DNA from: Brevundimonas pondensis
GTDB lineage: Bacteria > Pseudomonadota > Alphaproteobacteria > Caulobacterales > Caulobacteraceae
NCBI RefSeq assembly: GCF_017487345.1
Contig: NZ_CP062006.1
Coordinates: forward strand, 1,308,001-1,372,000
Direction of reading: 5' to 3'
Length of the DNA: 64,000 nt
The stretch's first letter is position 1. Each line of letters starts with the position of its first letter. The position numbers were made by a program, and so were the translations under genes. The notes under the pieces are model-generated. The model searched no databases, was not told where the DNA came from, and saw only the letters and a list, made by a program, of their open reading frames with translations. Below, piece after piece: positions 51,660 through 60,885 of this stretch.

Positions 51660-53014
51660 TACTGCTTGATCTCGATCAGGGCGTCCGCCCGCAGGTCACG
51701 CAGATAGCGTCGGCCCAGCATGGCGTAGTTCTGATTTTGCAGGCGGGATTCGACCTGTTGGGCCGAGGGGGCTTCCGGTCCGCCCAGGCGACGGCCGCAG
51801 ACGGCTAGCAGGTGAACACCGAGAGGGCTGCGCACCACGCTGCTGATCGAGCCGATCTCGGCCGAACGCGCGACCTGTTGGAACTGCGGCAGCAGATTGG
51901 CGACATCGCTTTCACCGAGATCCGCGCCCAGCAGACCCTGCTCAGTGCGTGCGCGTTCCAGGATGTTATCGCAGGTCAGGCCAGCGCGGATGGTTTCCAG
52001 ACGCTGGCTCGCAGCGGCCACATCAGCCTCACTGGCGGTTTCCGGCAATTCGACCATGACCTGTTTCATCTGCACCAAGCTGGTGGCCGCGCCCGAACGC
52101 TTGTCGCGCATGTACAGGATGTAGACGCCGCCATCGACGGGGATGGGATTTGACAACTGGCCGACTTCGAGAGTCTCCATGACCTGTTGCAGGGCGGGCT
52201 GGGTCGAACCCTGAACCACCCAGCCGGCATCGCCGCCGCGCGCAGCCGACGGCGCTGCGGAAAACTGACGGGCCACGGCCATGAAGGGCGCGCCCTGAAT
52301 CATCTGCTGCACCAGTTGCCGGGCGCCGTTCATGGCTTCCTGCATGCCGCCGACGCGGTTGGCTTCGATGTAGATTTCGCCCACCAAGTACTGGGGCTTG
52401 GTCGCAGATTCCGTCATCTGGCGCATCGCCTGGTTGACCTGGGCGCGGGTCACCTTGGCGCGATCACGGAAACGGCCGCCAACCAGATCACGCCAGCCGA
52501 TCTCCGTGCGCAGGAATTCCCGGAAGGGCTGAGGCCGAATGCCCCCCTGTTCCAGGAAGGCCATGTAGCTTTCCGGCGAGGCTCCGGCCTCACGGGCCAT
52601 GCCTGCGATTTCCTGATCGATTTCGGCGTCGCTGATCTTGAGCTGCTCGAACTTGGCGATTTCGGCCGCTTGCAGGTGCTGTTCGATGAGGTCGTTCAAC
52701 GCCTGTTGCTGGATGGCGCCGATGTTCTCTTCGGTCGGCTGGACCTGGGTCATGGCCATCAGCACCAGCATGCGCTGACGCAGGTCATAGCCGGTGATGA
52801 TGCGGTCGTTGACGGTGGCGATGATCCCGTCCGCCATACGGAATTGGGGTGCGGCCGCTGCGACGCGCTGCGGGGCTTCCTCAGCGGCGGGATTCAGATT
52901 GCCGGCAGCCGGAGCGGGCTGAGCCGGGGCCGTCTGGGCCACTGACTGTCCGACAGCCGTACAGGCCATGAGCGCGGCCATTGCAACGCCGGTCGTGTAA
53001 CGCATCAAACGCAT
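51659..53014 (-). CDS. surA: Periplasmic chaperone/peptidyl-prolyl isomerase SurA
   Basis: This 451-residue protein escorts outer-membrane proteins. A signal peptide ends at about SVAQ. The SurA N-terminal domain (IIATVNDRIITGYDLRQRM) lies near 65-190. A parvulin-like domain follows (GAPFMAVARQFSAAPSAARG, GWVVQG), with a second, less obvious copy toward the C-terminus. I chose the ATG at 53014, with AGGA upstream and a good signal peptide; the frame extends to 53107 without support. It lies between lptD and pdxA. Confidence 0.93.
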   Translation of the reverse strand: MRLMRYTTGVAMAALMACTAVGQSVAQTAPAQPAPAAGNLNPAAEEAPQRVAAAAPQFRMADGIIATVNDRIITGYDLRQRMLVLMAMTQVQPTEENIGAIQQQALNDLIEQHLQAAEIAKFEQLKISDAEIDQEIAGMAREAGASPESYMAFLEQGGIRPQPFREFLRTEIGWRDLVGGRFRDRAKVTRAQVNQAMRQMTESATKPQYLVGEIYIEANRVGGMQEAMNGARQLVQQMIQGAPFMAVARQFSAAPSAARGGDAGWVVQGSTQPALQQVMETLEVGQLSNPIPVDGGVYILYMRDKRSGAATSLVQMKQVMVELPETASEADVAAASQRLETIRAGLTCDNILERARTEQGLLGADLGESDVANLLPQFQQVARSAEIGSISSVVRSPLGVHLLAVCGRRLGGPEAPSAQQVESRLQNQNYAMLGRRYLRDLRADALIEIKQ

Positions 53015-53109
53015 CTTCAGTCCTGATTCCCTAAGCGGTCTTGACCCGGTCCCGGCGACGCCCTCGAGCGTTCCAGGCCCTGTAGGGCGCACGCCCCTGC
53101 ACGCCATGC

Positions 53110-55581
53110 TTACCGCATATCATTTCGATCATAGCCTGAACCTCCAAAAGTGGCGAGGTTAAGTCTGATATAGACGCCTTCCGAGGGCCCTGTCGGGCGC
53201 ACGGTCGTATTATCCCGGCGCCATCCCAGTTCGAACCGGAAGCAGTCGTCGTCGAACAACAGGCCGATCTCCGACCGTGTGACGACATCCCGTTCCAGGT
53301 CGGCGATGCCGTTTACGGCGACGCCCCAATTGCCGTGGATGAACTGCTGGCCGGAAAGCTGAACGAACTCATAGTTGCGGTTCAGCGGGCCGCTGACCGG
53401 ATTTGAGCGATCGATGATGTAGCTCAGGCTGGCGAGGTTGCGGCGTCCCCAGCGTCCATCGACCGTGGTTTCCGCGCGGCGGACCTCGGCATTGCCGTCC
53501 ACGGTGGCGTGGAACCAGCCGCGGATGCGGTCGGATGGAGAGAAGGTGGCCTGGACAACCCAGTCCGTTGTCCGTGATGCGACGCCGGAAGGATCGTAGA
53601 GTTTCGCCGGATCGTCGGGAACAGGCGTAAGAAACTCTCGCTGATCGTCCGCACGCATGGATCGCCCGATGAACAGGCTGGCCGAACGCACGTCGTCCCA
53701 GTGCAGGGTAGCGCGGGCGCCGGCGGTAAACCGCAGTCCGCCTTCCATCAGATCCTGCCCCGGGAAGCGGTCCATGCGGAACAGGGAGGTTTCGTCCAGT
53801 TCCAACGTCTGACTGTCCTCATTGGGAATGCGAGGGTCCAGATCGGCGTCGGTTGAAGCCGAAAGCTGGGCCATCGGTTCGAGAATCAGGTCGGAGGAGG
53901 CGCTGAGCCGGCGGTACAGCGGGTAGCTGACGTCCACGCCGACGCTGGCGCGGCCGCGCGTGAGAACGTCGGATTTTTGGGCCAGCATCGGCGGCAGGTC
54001 GTCCACGGAATAGACATCCATGCGACCGTCCACGAAGGGTTCCCACCGTATGCCCGAGGGCGTGATGATGGTGCGGCGCCAATCCACCTGTCCGGTGATG
54101 CGACGGCTGTCCACGCCGGGCAAGCCGTCGGTCGGGCCGTTCGGGATCAGTTCCGGCCGCAGGGTCGGAAAACCGACATAGGCGTCGCGCGTCAGGGCGA
54201 CGGCGGACCCGCGCAGGCGCAGTCGTCCGCCGAACACCGGGCCTTCCGGCTCCCATCGAGCATCGACGATGGGGGCCACCAGCGGGAGCGTGTTCTCGCG
54301 CTCGAAGACCTTGAAGCCGTCGGGGTCGCGGAAGTCGGTCGCCGAGTAGCGCGGGTCCAGGCGCAGGCTCTGGATCGAGAATGCGGCGATGGACACATAG
54401 GATCGTTCGCTCTGGCGCTCGGCGTAGACCTGGCTGATCAGGCGGCGGCGATCGCCGTAATAGAGGCCGTTGTCCTGATAGGGCGAACTGACGTCATAAC
54501 GGTCGAAGAGGGTCTTGTCGGACACCCGTTCGGCGGTGAAGCCAAAGCGCCAGGGACCTTCAGGATCGAACTTGCCGTGGGCCAGCAGGTAGCTGCGGCT
54601 GGTGCGGTCGCCGAAGCGGACGTTGCTTTCAGTGTCGCCGTCGCCGTCCAGATCGAAATCGCCGAAGCTGCGACCGTAGGTGTAGCCGCCGCGCGCCACA
54701 ATGGTTCCGTTGTCGAACCGGCGTCGCCATTGCAGATTCAGCAAGGGGGCGACCTTGGTGTTGATCTGCGGGCTGAACAACCAGTCCTCGGACGGCGAAA
54801 CCACCAGCAGGTAGGGAATCTCGACCGAGCCGCCGCGGCCTTCGTCCCAGTCCACGCGGGGGATTAGGAAGCCGGAGGCGCGATCGACGCTGGGATCGGG
54901 ATGCGCGAAGGCCGGCAGATAGAAGACCGGCACGCCGCCGATCCGGAACACGACGTCGCGGTACAGGATGGCCCGCAGGTCCTGATCCTGGACCGCCTTG
55001 TCGGCCTCGATCGAGATGCTGGGCTGCTTCGGCCCGTCGACGTCGCAGATCGGGCAGGGCGTGAAGATCACCCGGTTCAGTTCGCTGACGTTTTCAGAAC
55101 GGCGTACGGCGGTAGCGGCCATCAGGCTGGCGCCGTTGGCGAGGCGCATGGCCAGGTCCGTAGCCACCCCGGCCTTGAAATCCCCATCCAGTTCGACGCG
55201 GCTGGCGTGCAGAACCGAACCGTCAGGCGCAACCACTTCGGCGTGGCCGGATGCGGTCGCGACACCGCTTTTCAGATCATAGGTGACCGCCTCGGCGCGG
55301 ATGCTGTGGTCGCGTGTCCGGGCGAAGACGCGATCCTCGGGCGTGCCGCTGGCGGTCACGATGTCGCCCTCGCGGCTGGCCGCCTCGGCGTTGACATAGA
55401 GGCTGCCGGGCGTCAGCCCGTCCGCGCCGGGCTCTGGCGTGGCTACGGGGACCGGAGTCGGCGCGGGCGCATTGGCGTCCTGGGCCAGGGTGGGCAAGGC
55501 GGGCAGGCACGCGATCAGCGCCACGCCGGCCAGGAGCCGGACGCGCAGGGCTCCCTCTCGGGGTATGCGGCGATCACTCAT
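53110..55581 (-). CDS. lptD: LPS assembly protein LptD
   Basis: This protein of about 823 residues is the outer-membrane translocon for lipopolysaccharide. A signal peptide (LLAGVALIACLPALPTLAQ) precedes an OstA-like N-terminal domain at about 70-190, and a large 26-strand barrel forms the rest (YLPAFAHPDPSVDRASGFLIP, FEREN-type segments). Cys residues in FTPCPICDVD may form disulphides. A start at 55596 is also possible; I prefer 55581 because GGA lies seven bases upstream. It follows lptG by 26 bases and precedes surA. Confidence 0.95.
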   Translation of the reverse strand: MSDRRIPREGALRVRLLAGVALIACLPALPTLAQDANAPAPTPVPVATPEPGADGLTPGSLYVNAEAASREGDIVTASGTPEDRVFARTRDHSIRAEAVTYDLKSGVATASGHAEVVAPDGSVLHASRVELDGDFKAGVATDLAMRLANGASLMAATAVRRSENVSELNRVIFTPCPICDVDGPKQPSISIEADKAVQDQDLRAILYRDVVFRIGGVPVFYLPAFAHPDPSVDRASGFLIPRVDWDEGRGGSVEIPYLLVVSPSEDWLFSPQINTKVAPLLNLQWRRRFDNGTIVARGGYTYGRSFGDFDLDGDGDTESNVRFGDRTSRSYLLAHGKFDPEGPWRFGFTAERVSDKTLFDRYDVSSPYQDNGLYYGDRRRLISQVYAERQSERSYVSIAAFSIQSLRLDPRYSATDFRDPDGFKVFERENTLPLVAPIVDARWEPEGPVFGGRLRLRGSAVALTRDAYVGFPTLRPELIPNGPTDGLPGVDSRRITGQVDWRRTIITPSGIRWEPFVDGRMDVYSVDDLPPMLAQKSDVLTRGRASVGVDVSYPLYRRLSASSDLILEPMAQLSASTDADLDPRIPNEDSQTLELDETSLFRMDRFPGQDLMEGGLRFTAGARATLHWDDVRSASLFIGRSMRADDQREFLTPVPDDPAKLYDPSGVASRTTDWVVQATFSPSDRIRGWFHATVDGNAEVRRAETTVDGRWGRRNLASLSYIIDRSNPVSGPLNRNYEFVQLSGQQFIHGNWGVAVNGIADLERDVVTRSEIGLLFDDDCFRFELGWRRDNTTVRPTGPSEGVYIRLNLATFGGSGYDRNDMR

Positions 55582-55622
55582 GCGGAATCCACTCATTGCC
55601 GGGGCGACCGGAAACCGTCCGA

Positions 55623-56726
55623 TTAGCCGTCTTCGGTATAGAACAGCAAGGTAAAGGCGGCGAGGGCCGTCAAGACCGGTGGAAGCCAGGCCGCCAGGAA
55701 GGGCGGCACAACCTCGGCCGAGCCCATCGCCGACGAAAACTGGTTCACGAAGAAGAAGGCGAAGCCCAGCACCACAGCCGCCACGGTCATCTTGGCCAGG
55801 TCACCCAGGCGCATCAGGCGCAGTGAAAAGGCGGCGGCCAGAATCGACATGGCGGCGAACATCAGCGGCGTGGCCAACAGCTGTTGCAGGCGCAGACGAT
55901 AGGCGGTCGAGGCGAAGCCGGCGTCCTCGATTCGCTGGATCTGGTTCGGCAAGGACCAGAAGGGCGTCGACTGGGGCCGGGCGAAACGCTGGAAGGCTTC
56001 CTCGTCCGCCAGGTTCGACGGCAGGTCGAGGGTGGCGTAGCGCACCGCGCGCTGTCCCGTCTGGGCGCCCGTGGCGTTGGTCAGACGCCAGCGGCCGGCG
56101 GTGAGCGAGGCTGTAGTGGCGTCGATCCGTTCGGAGAAGGTGCGGCGGCCGTCCGCTGTGGTGGTGTAGATGAAGAAACTGGCGTCCAGCAGGCGTCCGC
56201 TGGCCGGGTCCTGCTGGCCCCCGCGAATGATCATCTGACGCGCGGCGTCGCCTTCACGCAGCCAGACGGCCTGCTGCGCGTCGGACCCTGGCGTCGAGCC
56301 TGAGATGCGGCCGCGCTCACGTTGCCATAGCCCGTCGCCGGCGGCGGCCATGGGACCGAAGACGGTGACGCTGAGAACGCCCAGCACCAGGGCGGCGCCT
56401 GCGGCCGGCAAGACGAATCGCCAGGCGGAGACACCCGCCGCGCGCATGGCGATCAGCTCGCTGCGCCGGTTCAGGCCGACAAAGGCCGCCAAGGTTCCGA
56501 ACAGGAAGACAAAGGGCAGAAGCTGGATGATGACGGTCGGCGACTTCAGCAGCACCAGGCCGAAGATGCGTGCGCCGGACAATTCGCCGGACGAGTTCAG
56601 GCCGCGCGACACCTCGACAAAGTCGATCAGCATCACCAGGGCCGATATGACGGCCAGGGCGACAGCCAGGGCGCGGAGCTGCTGGGCGAGGACGTAGCGT
56701 TCGATGCGGCCGAGACGGATCCTCAT
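55623..56726 (-). CDS. lptG: LPS export permease LptG
   Basis: This 367-residue inner-membrane protein pairs with LptF to extract lipopolysaccharide. It has membrane helices near 14-35, 60-83 and 100-125, a periplasmic beta-jellyroll at about 130-270, and three C-terminal helices. ELIAMRAAGVSAWRFVLPAA is the coupling-helix motif for LptB. Its start overlaps the lptF stop (ATGA). Confidence 0.95.
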   Translation of the reverse strand: MRIRLGRIERYVLAQQLRALAVALAVISALVMLIDFVEVSRGLNSSGELSGARIFGLVLLKSPTVIIQLLPFVFLFGTLAAFVGLNRRSELIAMRAAGVSAWRFVLPAAGAALVLGVLSVTVFGPMAAAGDGLWQRERGRISGSTPGSDAQQAVWLREGDAARQMIIRGGQQDPASGRLLDASFFIYTTTADGRRTFSERIDATTASLTAGRWRLTNATGAQTGQRAVRYATLDLPSNLADEEAFQRFARPQSTPFWSLPNQIQRIEDAGFASTAYRLRLQQLLATPLMFAAMSILAAAFSLRLMRLGDLAKMTVAAVVLGFAFFFVNQFSSAMGSAEVVPPFLAAWLPPVLTALAAFTLLFYTEDG

Positions 56727-57856
56727 GCGAACCTCGCCTTGAAGCGTTCATAGGGCGCCCAGACGCGCCGTCGATGCGGCTTCAGCGCGCGGAACAACAG
56801 CCGCAGGGCCACGAAACAGGTCGCCAGAGGCAGCAGATATTGCAGCAGGTTCAACGCCCCGTTCCAGGCGCTGGCGGCGACCAGTCCGTAGCCGATGACG
56901 CGCACCACCAGAAAGACGCCGGCCGCCTTGGCGATGCGTCCGCTATAGCCGGTGCGGCTGAAAGAACCGCCGAGGATGGCCGTCAGGGCGAGGGCCATGG
57001 CCGCCAGGGCGTAGAGAGGCGAGGACAGACGCGAGTGGGCCTCGGCCAGAAGTTCGCCGCGCGATCCCGCGCTTTCCAACTGGGCAGGAGTGGGGTCGAT
57101 CAGCTCGGTCAGCCACAGGTCCGACGGCTTGAAACGGATGCGCTCGCTGGTCTTGGCGTAGGGAGACAGATCGAACACCTGCTGGTCGAAGGACAGCTGG
57201 TTCAGCACGTCGCGCGACGAATAGCGCTGCATCGATCCGTTCTGCATGGTCAGGATCGGCACGCCGTCGATCCGGCCGAAGCGGGCCGTTTCGGCGTCCC
57301 AGGTCGTCACTGTCTTGCCGTTGTCCAGATAGACGAACAGGTTTTTCAGCAGGCCGTTCTGTTCGATCTGCTGCACATAGACGGTCAGGCCGCCGGGCCC
57401 TTGAACGAAGCGGCCTTCCTCGACCAGCAGGGCGGCCAGGTCGGTGCGGATGGCGAAGGCCTGACGCCGCGCCTCGCGCTGGGCCCAGGGCTGGACGAAG
57501 ACGTTGGTGATCAGGGCGACCACCGCGACGATGACCGCGATCTGGATCGCCGGCCGGATCAGCGACCAGCGGCTGACGCCGGCGGCGTAGGCGGCGGTCA
57601 GCTCCTGTTCGCGCTGCAACCGCGTCAGGGCGATCAGGGCGCCGACGAACAGGCCGATGGGCAGGATGACGGCGATCAGCTGCGGCAGGGCCAGCAGGGT
57701 CAGCTTGGCCATGACCCAGACGCTCTGGCCGCGCTCGACGATGACTTCCAACTGGTCGAGGCTTTGGCTCAGCAGGCCGATTCCGGCCAGCGCCGCGCAC
57801 GCCGCCACGACGGGCAGACCGATCTGGCGGAAAAGATAGCCCTGAATCAGCGTCAT
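56723..57856 (-). CDS. lptF: LPS export permease LptF
   Basis: This 377-residue partner of LptG has the same layout: helices near 12-35, 55-80 and 100-125, a periplasmic domain, and three C-terminal helices. ELTAAYAAGVSRWSLIRPA is the LptB coupling motif. I chose the ATG at 57856 (MTLIQGYLFRQIGLPVV), which matches family starts; the frame stays open to 59728 because it runs antisense through pepA, and that extension is not coding. It heads the minus-strand lpt operon and is divergent from pepA. Confidence 0.95.
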   Translation of the reverse strand: MTLIQGYLFRQIGLPVVAACAALAGIGLLSQSLDQLEVIVERGQSVWVMAKLTLLALPQLIAVILPIGLFVGALIALTRLQREQELTAAYAAGVSRWSLIRPAIQIAVIVAVVALITNVFVQPWAQREARRQAFAIRTDLAALLVEEGRFVQGPGGLTVYVQQIEQNGLLKNLFVYLDNGKTVTTWDAETARFGRIDGVPILTMQNGSMQRYSSRDVLNQLSFDQQVFDLSPYAKTSERIRFKPSDLWLTELIDPTPAQLESAGSRGELLAEAHSRLSSPLYALAAMALALTAILGGSFSRTGYSGRIAKAAGVFLVVRVIGYGLVAASAWNGALNLLQYLLPLATCFVALRLLFRALKPHRRRVWAPYERFKARFA

Positions 57857-58012
57857 GGTCGGGAAAGGAAGTGTTTCGAGGAGCGACTTGGTTGCAGCCG
57901 CGAGCGATGCGGGCCATGTAATACACATCCCAACGCGACGGTGAAACAGCCGCTGCGTTATGTCTGATTCAAGCACGACCGGGGCACAGAACCTCGGCCT
58001 GGAGTAGGTTTC

Positions 58013-59488
58013 ATGAAAATCGAGTTCGTCGCTTCCCCCAGCGCCGCTCAAATCCTTGCCGTTCTGGTTCACGATGGCCGCGCCCTGGCCGGCACAGGGC
58101 CGACCCTGGACGCCGCCGCTTCGGGCGCTCTGACCAAGGCCATGGCCAACAGCCGCTTCACCGGCGCGATCAACAGCCACCTGACGGTCGCGGCCCCGGC
58201 TGGCGTCGATGCGAACTCGGTTCTGCTGGTCGGCGCCGGCGCGGCCGACAAGTTCGACGATCTGGCGGTCGAAACCGCCGCCGCCGCCGCCTATCACGCC
58301 GCCAAGCTGTCGGGTGCTGAAGTCCTGACCATCGACGCCGCCCATCTGTCGGCCGAGCAGGCCGCTCGCGTCGCTTTCGCCGTGCGTCTGGCCGCTTATC
58401 GCTTCGCCAAATATCTGACCAAGCAGAAGGCCGAGAAGATTCCCTCGGTCACGACCGTGCGCGTTGTCACCTCGGATGCCGCTGCCGCTGAAGCCGCCTT
58501 CCAGCCGCTGTCGGCCGTCGCTGACGCCGTGCTGTTCTCGCGCGATCTGGTGTCGGAACCGGCCAACGTCCTTTACCCGGCCGAGTTCGCGCGCCGCGTG
58601 AAGGAACTGGAGGCCCTGGGCGCCAAGGTCGAGATCCTGGGCGAAGCCGAGATGGAAAAGCTGGGTATGCACACCCTTCTGGGCGTCGGCCTGGGCTCGG
58701 AGCGTGAAAGCCAGCTGGCCGTGATCCAGTGGAACGGCGGCAAGGAGGGCGAGGCCCCCATCGCCTTCGTCGGCAAGGGCGTCTGCTTCGACACCGGCGG
58801 CATCAGCCTGAAGCCCGCCGACGGCATGGAAGAGATGAAGTGGGACATGGGCGGCGCCGCCGCCGTGGCCGGCCTGATGCACGCCCTGGCGGGCCGCAAG
58901 GCCAAGGTCAACGTGGTCGGCGTCCTCGGTCTGGTCGAGAACATGCCTGACGGCAAGGCCCAGCGTCCGGGCGACGTGGTCGTGTCCATGTCGGGCCAGA
59001 CGGTTGAAGTCCTGAACACCGACGCCGAAGGCCGCCTCGTTCTGGCCGACGCGCTTTGGTACACGCAGGAGCGCTTCAAGCCGAAATTCATGATCGACCT
59101 GGCCACCCTGACGGGCGCCATCATCATCTCGCTGGGTCTGGAATACGCTGGCGTCTTCTCGAACAACGACGACCTGGCGAACGGCATCCTGGCCGCCGGT
59201 CCCAAGGTCGGCGAGAACGTCTGGCGCCTGCCGATCCCGGCCGCCTATGAGCGTCACATCGACAGCCCGATCGCCGATGTGAAGAACACCGGCAACGGTC
59301 GCGCCGGCGGCTCGATCACCGCCGCCCTGTTCCTGCAACGCTTCACCAACGGCGTGCCGTGGGCGCATATCGACATCGCCTCGACCGCCTGGGTCAAGGA
59401 CAGCCGCAACCCGACCGTGCCGGATGGCGCCGTGGGCTATGGCGTGCGTCTGCTGGACCGCATGGTCGCCGACAAATACGAAGCCTGA
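58013..59488 (+). CDS. pepA: Leucyl aminopeptidase PepA
   Basis: This 491-residue M17 metallopeptidase removes N-terminal residues in the cytoplasm. The N-terminal macro-like domain spans about 1-170. The catalytic domain has VGKGVCFDTGGISLKPADGM, DMGGAAAVAGLM and the family signature NTDAEGRLVL at 335-344, with the metal and substrate ligands in place. GGAG lies upstream of the start. It is divergent from lptF and precedes holC by 27 bases. Confidence 0.97.
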   Translation: MKIEFVASPSAAQILAVLVHDGRALAGTGPTLDAAASGALTKAMANSRFTGAINSHLTVAAPAGVDANSVLLVGAGAADKFDDLAVETAAAAAYHAAKLSGAEVLTIDAAHLSAEQAARVAFAVRLAAYRFAKYLTKQKAEKIPSVTTVRVVTSDAAAAEAAFQPLSAVADAVLFSRDLVSEPANVLYPAEFARRVKELEALGAKVEILGEAEMEKLGMHTLLGVGLGSERESQLAVIQWNGGKEGEAPIAFVGKGVCFDTGGISLKPADGMEEMKWDMGGAAAVAGLMHALAGRKAKVNVVGVLGLVENMPDGKAQRPGDVVVSMSGQTVEVLNTDAEGRLVLADALWYTQERFKPKFMIDLATLTGAIIISLGLEYAGVFSNNDDLANGILAAGPKVGENVWRLPIPAAYERHIDSPIADVKNTGNGRAGGSITAALFLQRFTNGVPWAHIDIASTAWVKDSRNPTVPDGAVGYGVRLLDRMVADKYEA

Positions 59489-59515
59489 TCCGACGTCTTC
59501 AGAGGGTAGGACCGG

Positions 59516-59977
59516 GTGTCTGACGCCAAGCCGGAAATCTGGTTCTACCACCTGGAGCGCTCGACGCTGGACCAGGTGCTGCCGGGCCTGCTGGAGAAGA
59601 CCCTCCAGCGGGGCTGGCGCGCTCTTGTGCGCGGGGCGGTTTCGCACCGCCTCGACGACATAGACGAGCACCTGTGGACCTGGCGCCCCGACAGCTTCCT
59701 GCCGCACGGCCGAGCGTCGGATGACCATGCCTTCCGTCAGCCCATCCTCCTGTCCGAATCAGGCGAGAACCTGAATGGTGCTCAGGCGCTGTTCATCGTC
59801 GATGAGTCAGAGCTGGGGGCCACGGAGGCGTATGAGCGATGCTTCATCATATTCGACGGTCGCAACGAACAGGCGTTGCAGCAGGCGCGCGAGCGTTGGC
59901 GCACGCTGAAGGCTGCGAACGCCAATCTGGCCTACTGGAAACAGACGGACGAAGGGCGCTGGGAAAAGGCGGCCTGA
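59516..59977 (+). CDS. holC: DNA polymerase III chi subunit HolC
   Basis: This 153-residue protein links the clamp loader to SSB. It starts with GTG (SDAKPEIWFYHLERSTLDQVL) after an AGAGGG site, and shows the family motifs WRALVRGAVSHRLDDIDEHLW, FLPHGRA and QPILLS. The pepA-holC order is conserved in many Proteobacteria. Its stop overlaps the uncertain start of the next gene. Confidence 0.93.
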   Translation: MSDAKPEIWFYHLERSTLDQVLPGLLEKTLQRGWRALVRGAVSHRLDDIDEHLWTWRPDSFLPHGRASDDHAFRQPILLSESGENLNGAQALFIVDESELGATEAYERCFIIFDGRNEQALQQARERWRTLKAANANLAYWKQTDEGRWEKAA

Positions 59978-60309
59978 TTCTGGGCGTGGGCCTGTTCGCC
60001 CTTTCGGCCTGTGCTTCTCCGCCGCCAGCGCGACCCAGTCAGCCGACGAGCACGCCGCGCGCCTCCTCTACCGAGCGCCCCTATCTGTCCGAGCCAGGGG
60101 TGCGTTCCGCTGACGCCGACATGTGCAAGGCGGGGGAGCTTCAGTGGCTGGTCGGGAAACCCAGAAGCGAGATTCCCGTTCCGGTCGATGTGGTGAACCG
60201 TCGGGTGGCGTGCAGCACCTGTCCTGTCACCGAAGATTATTCGCCTTACCGATTGAATATTTTCTACAATCAGCAAACCGGCATCGTCGAGCGCGTGAGC
60301 TGCGGCTAG
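59974..60309 (+). CDS. I78-like lipoprotein (peptidase inhibitor fold), unclear start
   Basis: The product of about 110 residues has a lipobox (LFALSAC) and a C-terminal domain with the potato-inhibitor-like I78 pattern: MCKAGELQWLVGKP, RVACSTCPV, YRLNIFYNQQTG, ending ERVSCG. No ATG fits. The CTG at 59974 overlaps the holC stop where an ATGA junction would normally be, so an ATG-to-CTG change is plausible. The GTG at 59986 leaves only eight residues before the lipobox Cys. The four Cys residues of the mature domain match its paralogue downstream. I78 members inhibit serine proteases; inhibition here is inferred. Confidence 0.65.
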   Translation: MILGVGLFALSACASPPPARPSQPTSTPRASSTERPYLSEPGVRSADADMCKAGELQWLVGKPRSEIPVPVDVVNRRVACSTCPVTEDYSPYRLNIFYNQQTGIVERVSCG

Positions 60310-60329
60310 GCCTATACGGAGACATACCC

Positions 60330-60629
60330 ATGAAGACCATGCTGCTGTTGACGGCTTTCGCAGGCGCCGTGGCGCTGTCGGCCTGCGCCCCGACCTAGGA
60401 GGCCGCGCCCGCGCCGGGCGGGGAAGCGACGCCCGTGGCCTGCAAGGCCGGCGACTATCAGGAATATGTCGGCCGCAATCGCTCGACCATTCCCGCCGAT
60501 GCGCCGCGCGGCCGCATCTTCCGCGTCCTGTGCAGCAGCTGCGCGGCCACGATGGATTATCGCGATAACCGCGTGACCTTCACCTATGACGACAGCAGCA
60601 ATCTGATCACGCGCGTCAGCTGCGGTTGA
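60330..60629 (+). pseudogene. I78-like lipoprotein paralogue interrupted by an amber codon
   Basis: The frame begins at ATG 60330 with a lipoprotein signal (LLTAFAGAVALSAC), then reads a TAG at 60396-60398, just after the lipidated Cys. The same frame continues through an Ala/Pro/Gly linker to an I78-like domain (ACKAGDYQEYVGRNRSTIP, VLCSSCAATMDYRDNRV, ending TRVSCG) and stops at 60629. One base change would restore 99 codons. Translation could restart at GTG 60435, but without a signal peptide. It is a tandem paralogue of the preceding gene. Confidence 0.85.
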
Positions 60630-60636
60630 TCAGGCC

Positions 60637-60885
60637 TCAGCGCTCCAGGCCGTAGAGGGCGTCGGCGACGTCCTCTACCTTCTGGCGAACAACGGTCTCG
60701 GCGTCGCGCAGGCCGCGATTGTAGAAGAGCCGGCCGATGTCCCGCTCGATGAATTCGACCAGCATTTCGGCGGGAAGCTGGCCGACCTCGACATCCATTT
60801 CATCACGCAGATAGGCGCGCAGACGGCTGGCGGCGTCTTGCTGTTCTTCGCGGGTGAGGACGGTCGCGGCCGGTTTCTTCATCAT
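60637..60885 (-). CDS. DUF2164-family protein
   Basis: This 82-residue protein has the DUF2164 layout: [40 protein letters not shown] and [13 protein letters not shown]. It is small, helical and cytoplasmic, with unknown function. Its start overlaps the stop of the upstream ABC-F gene (ATGA), so it is translated with it. Confidence 0.88.
   Translation of the reverse strand: MMKKPAATVLTREEQQDAASRLRAYLRDEMDVEVGQLPAEMLVEFIERDIGRLFYNRGLRDAETVVRQKVEDVADALYGLER

Noticed and set aside
57857..59728. In-frame extension of lptF to a 1001-residue protein
   Set aside because: The extension is antisense to pepA and holC and has no domain match; LptF proteins begin at the MTLIQGYLF-like start at 57856.
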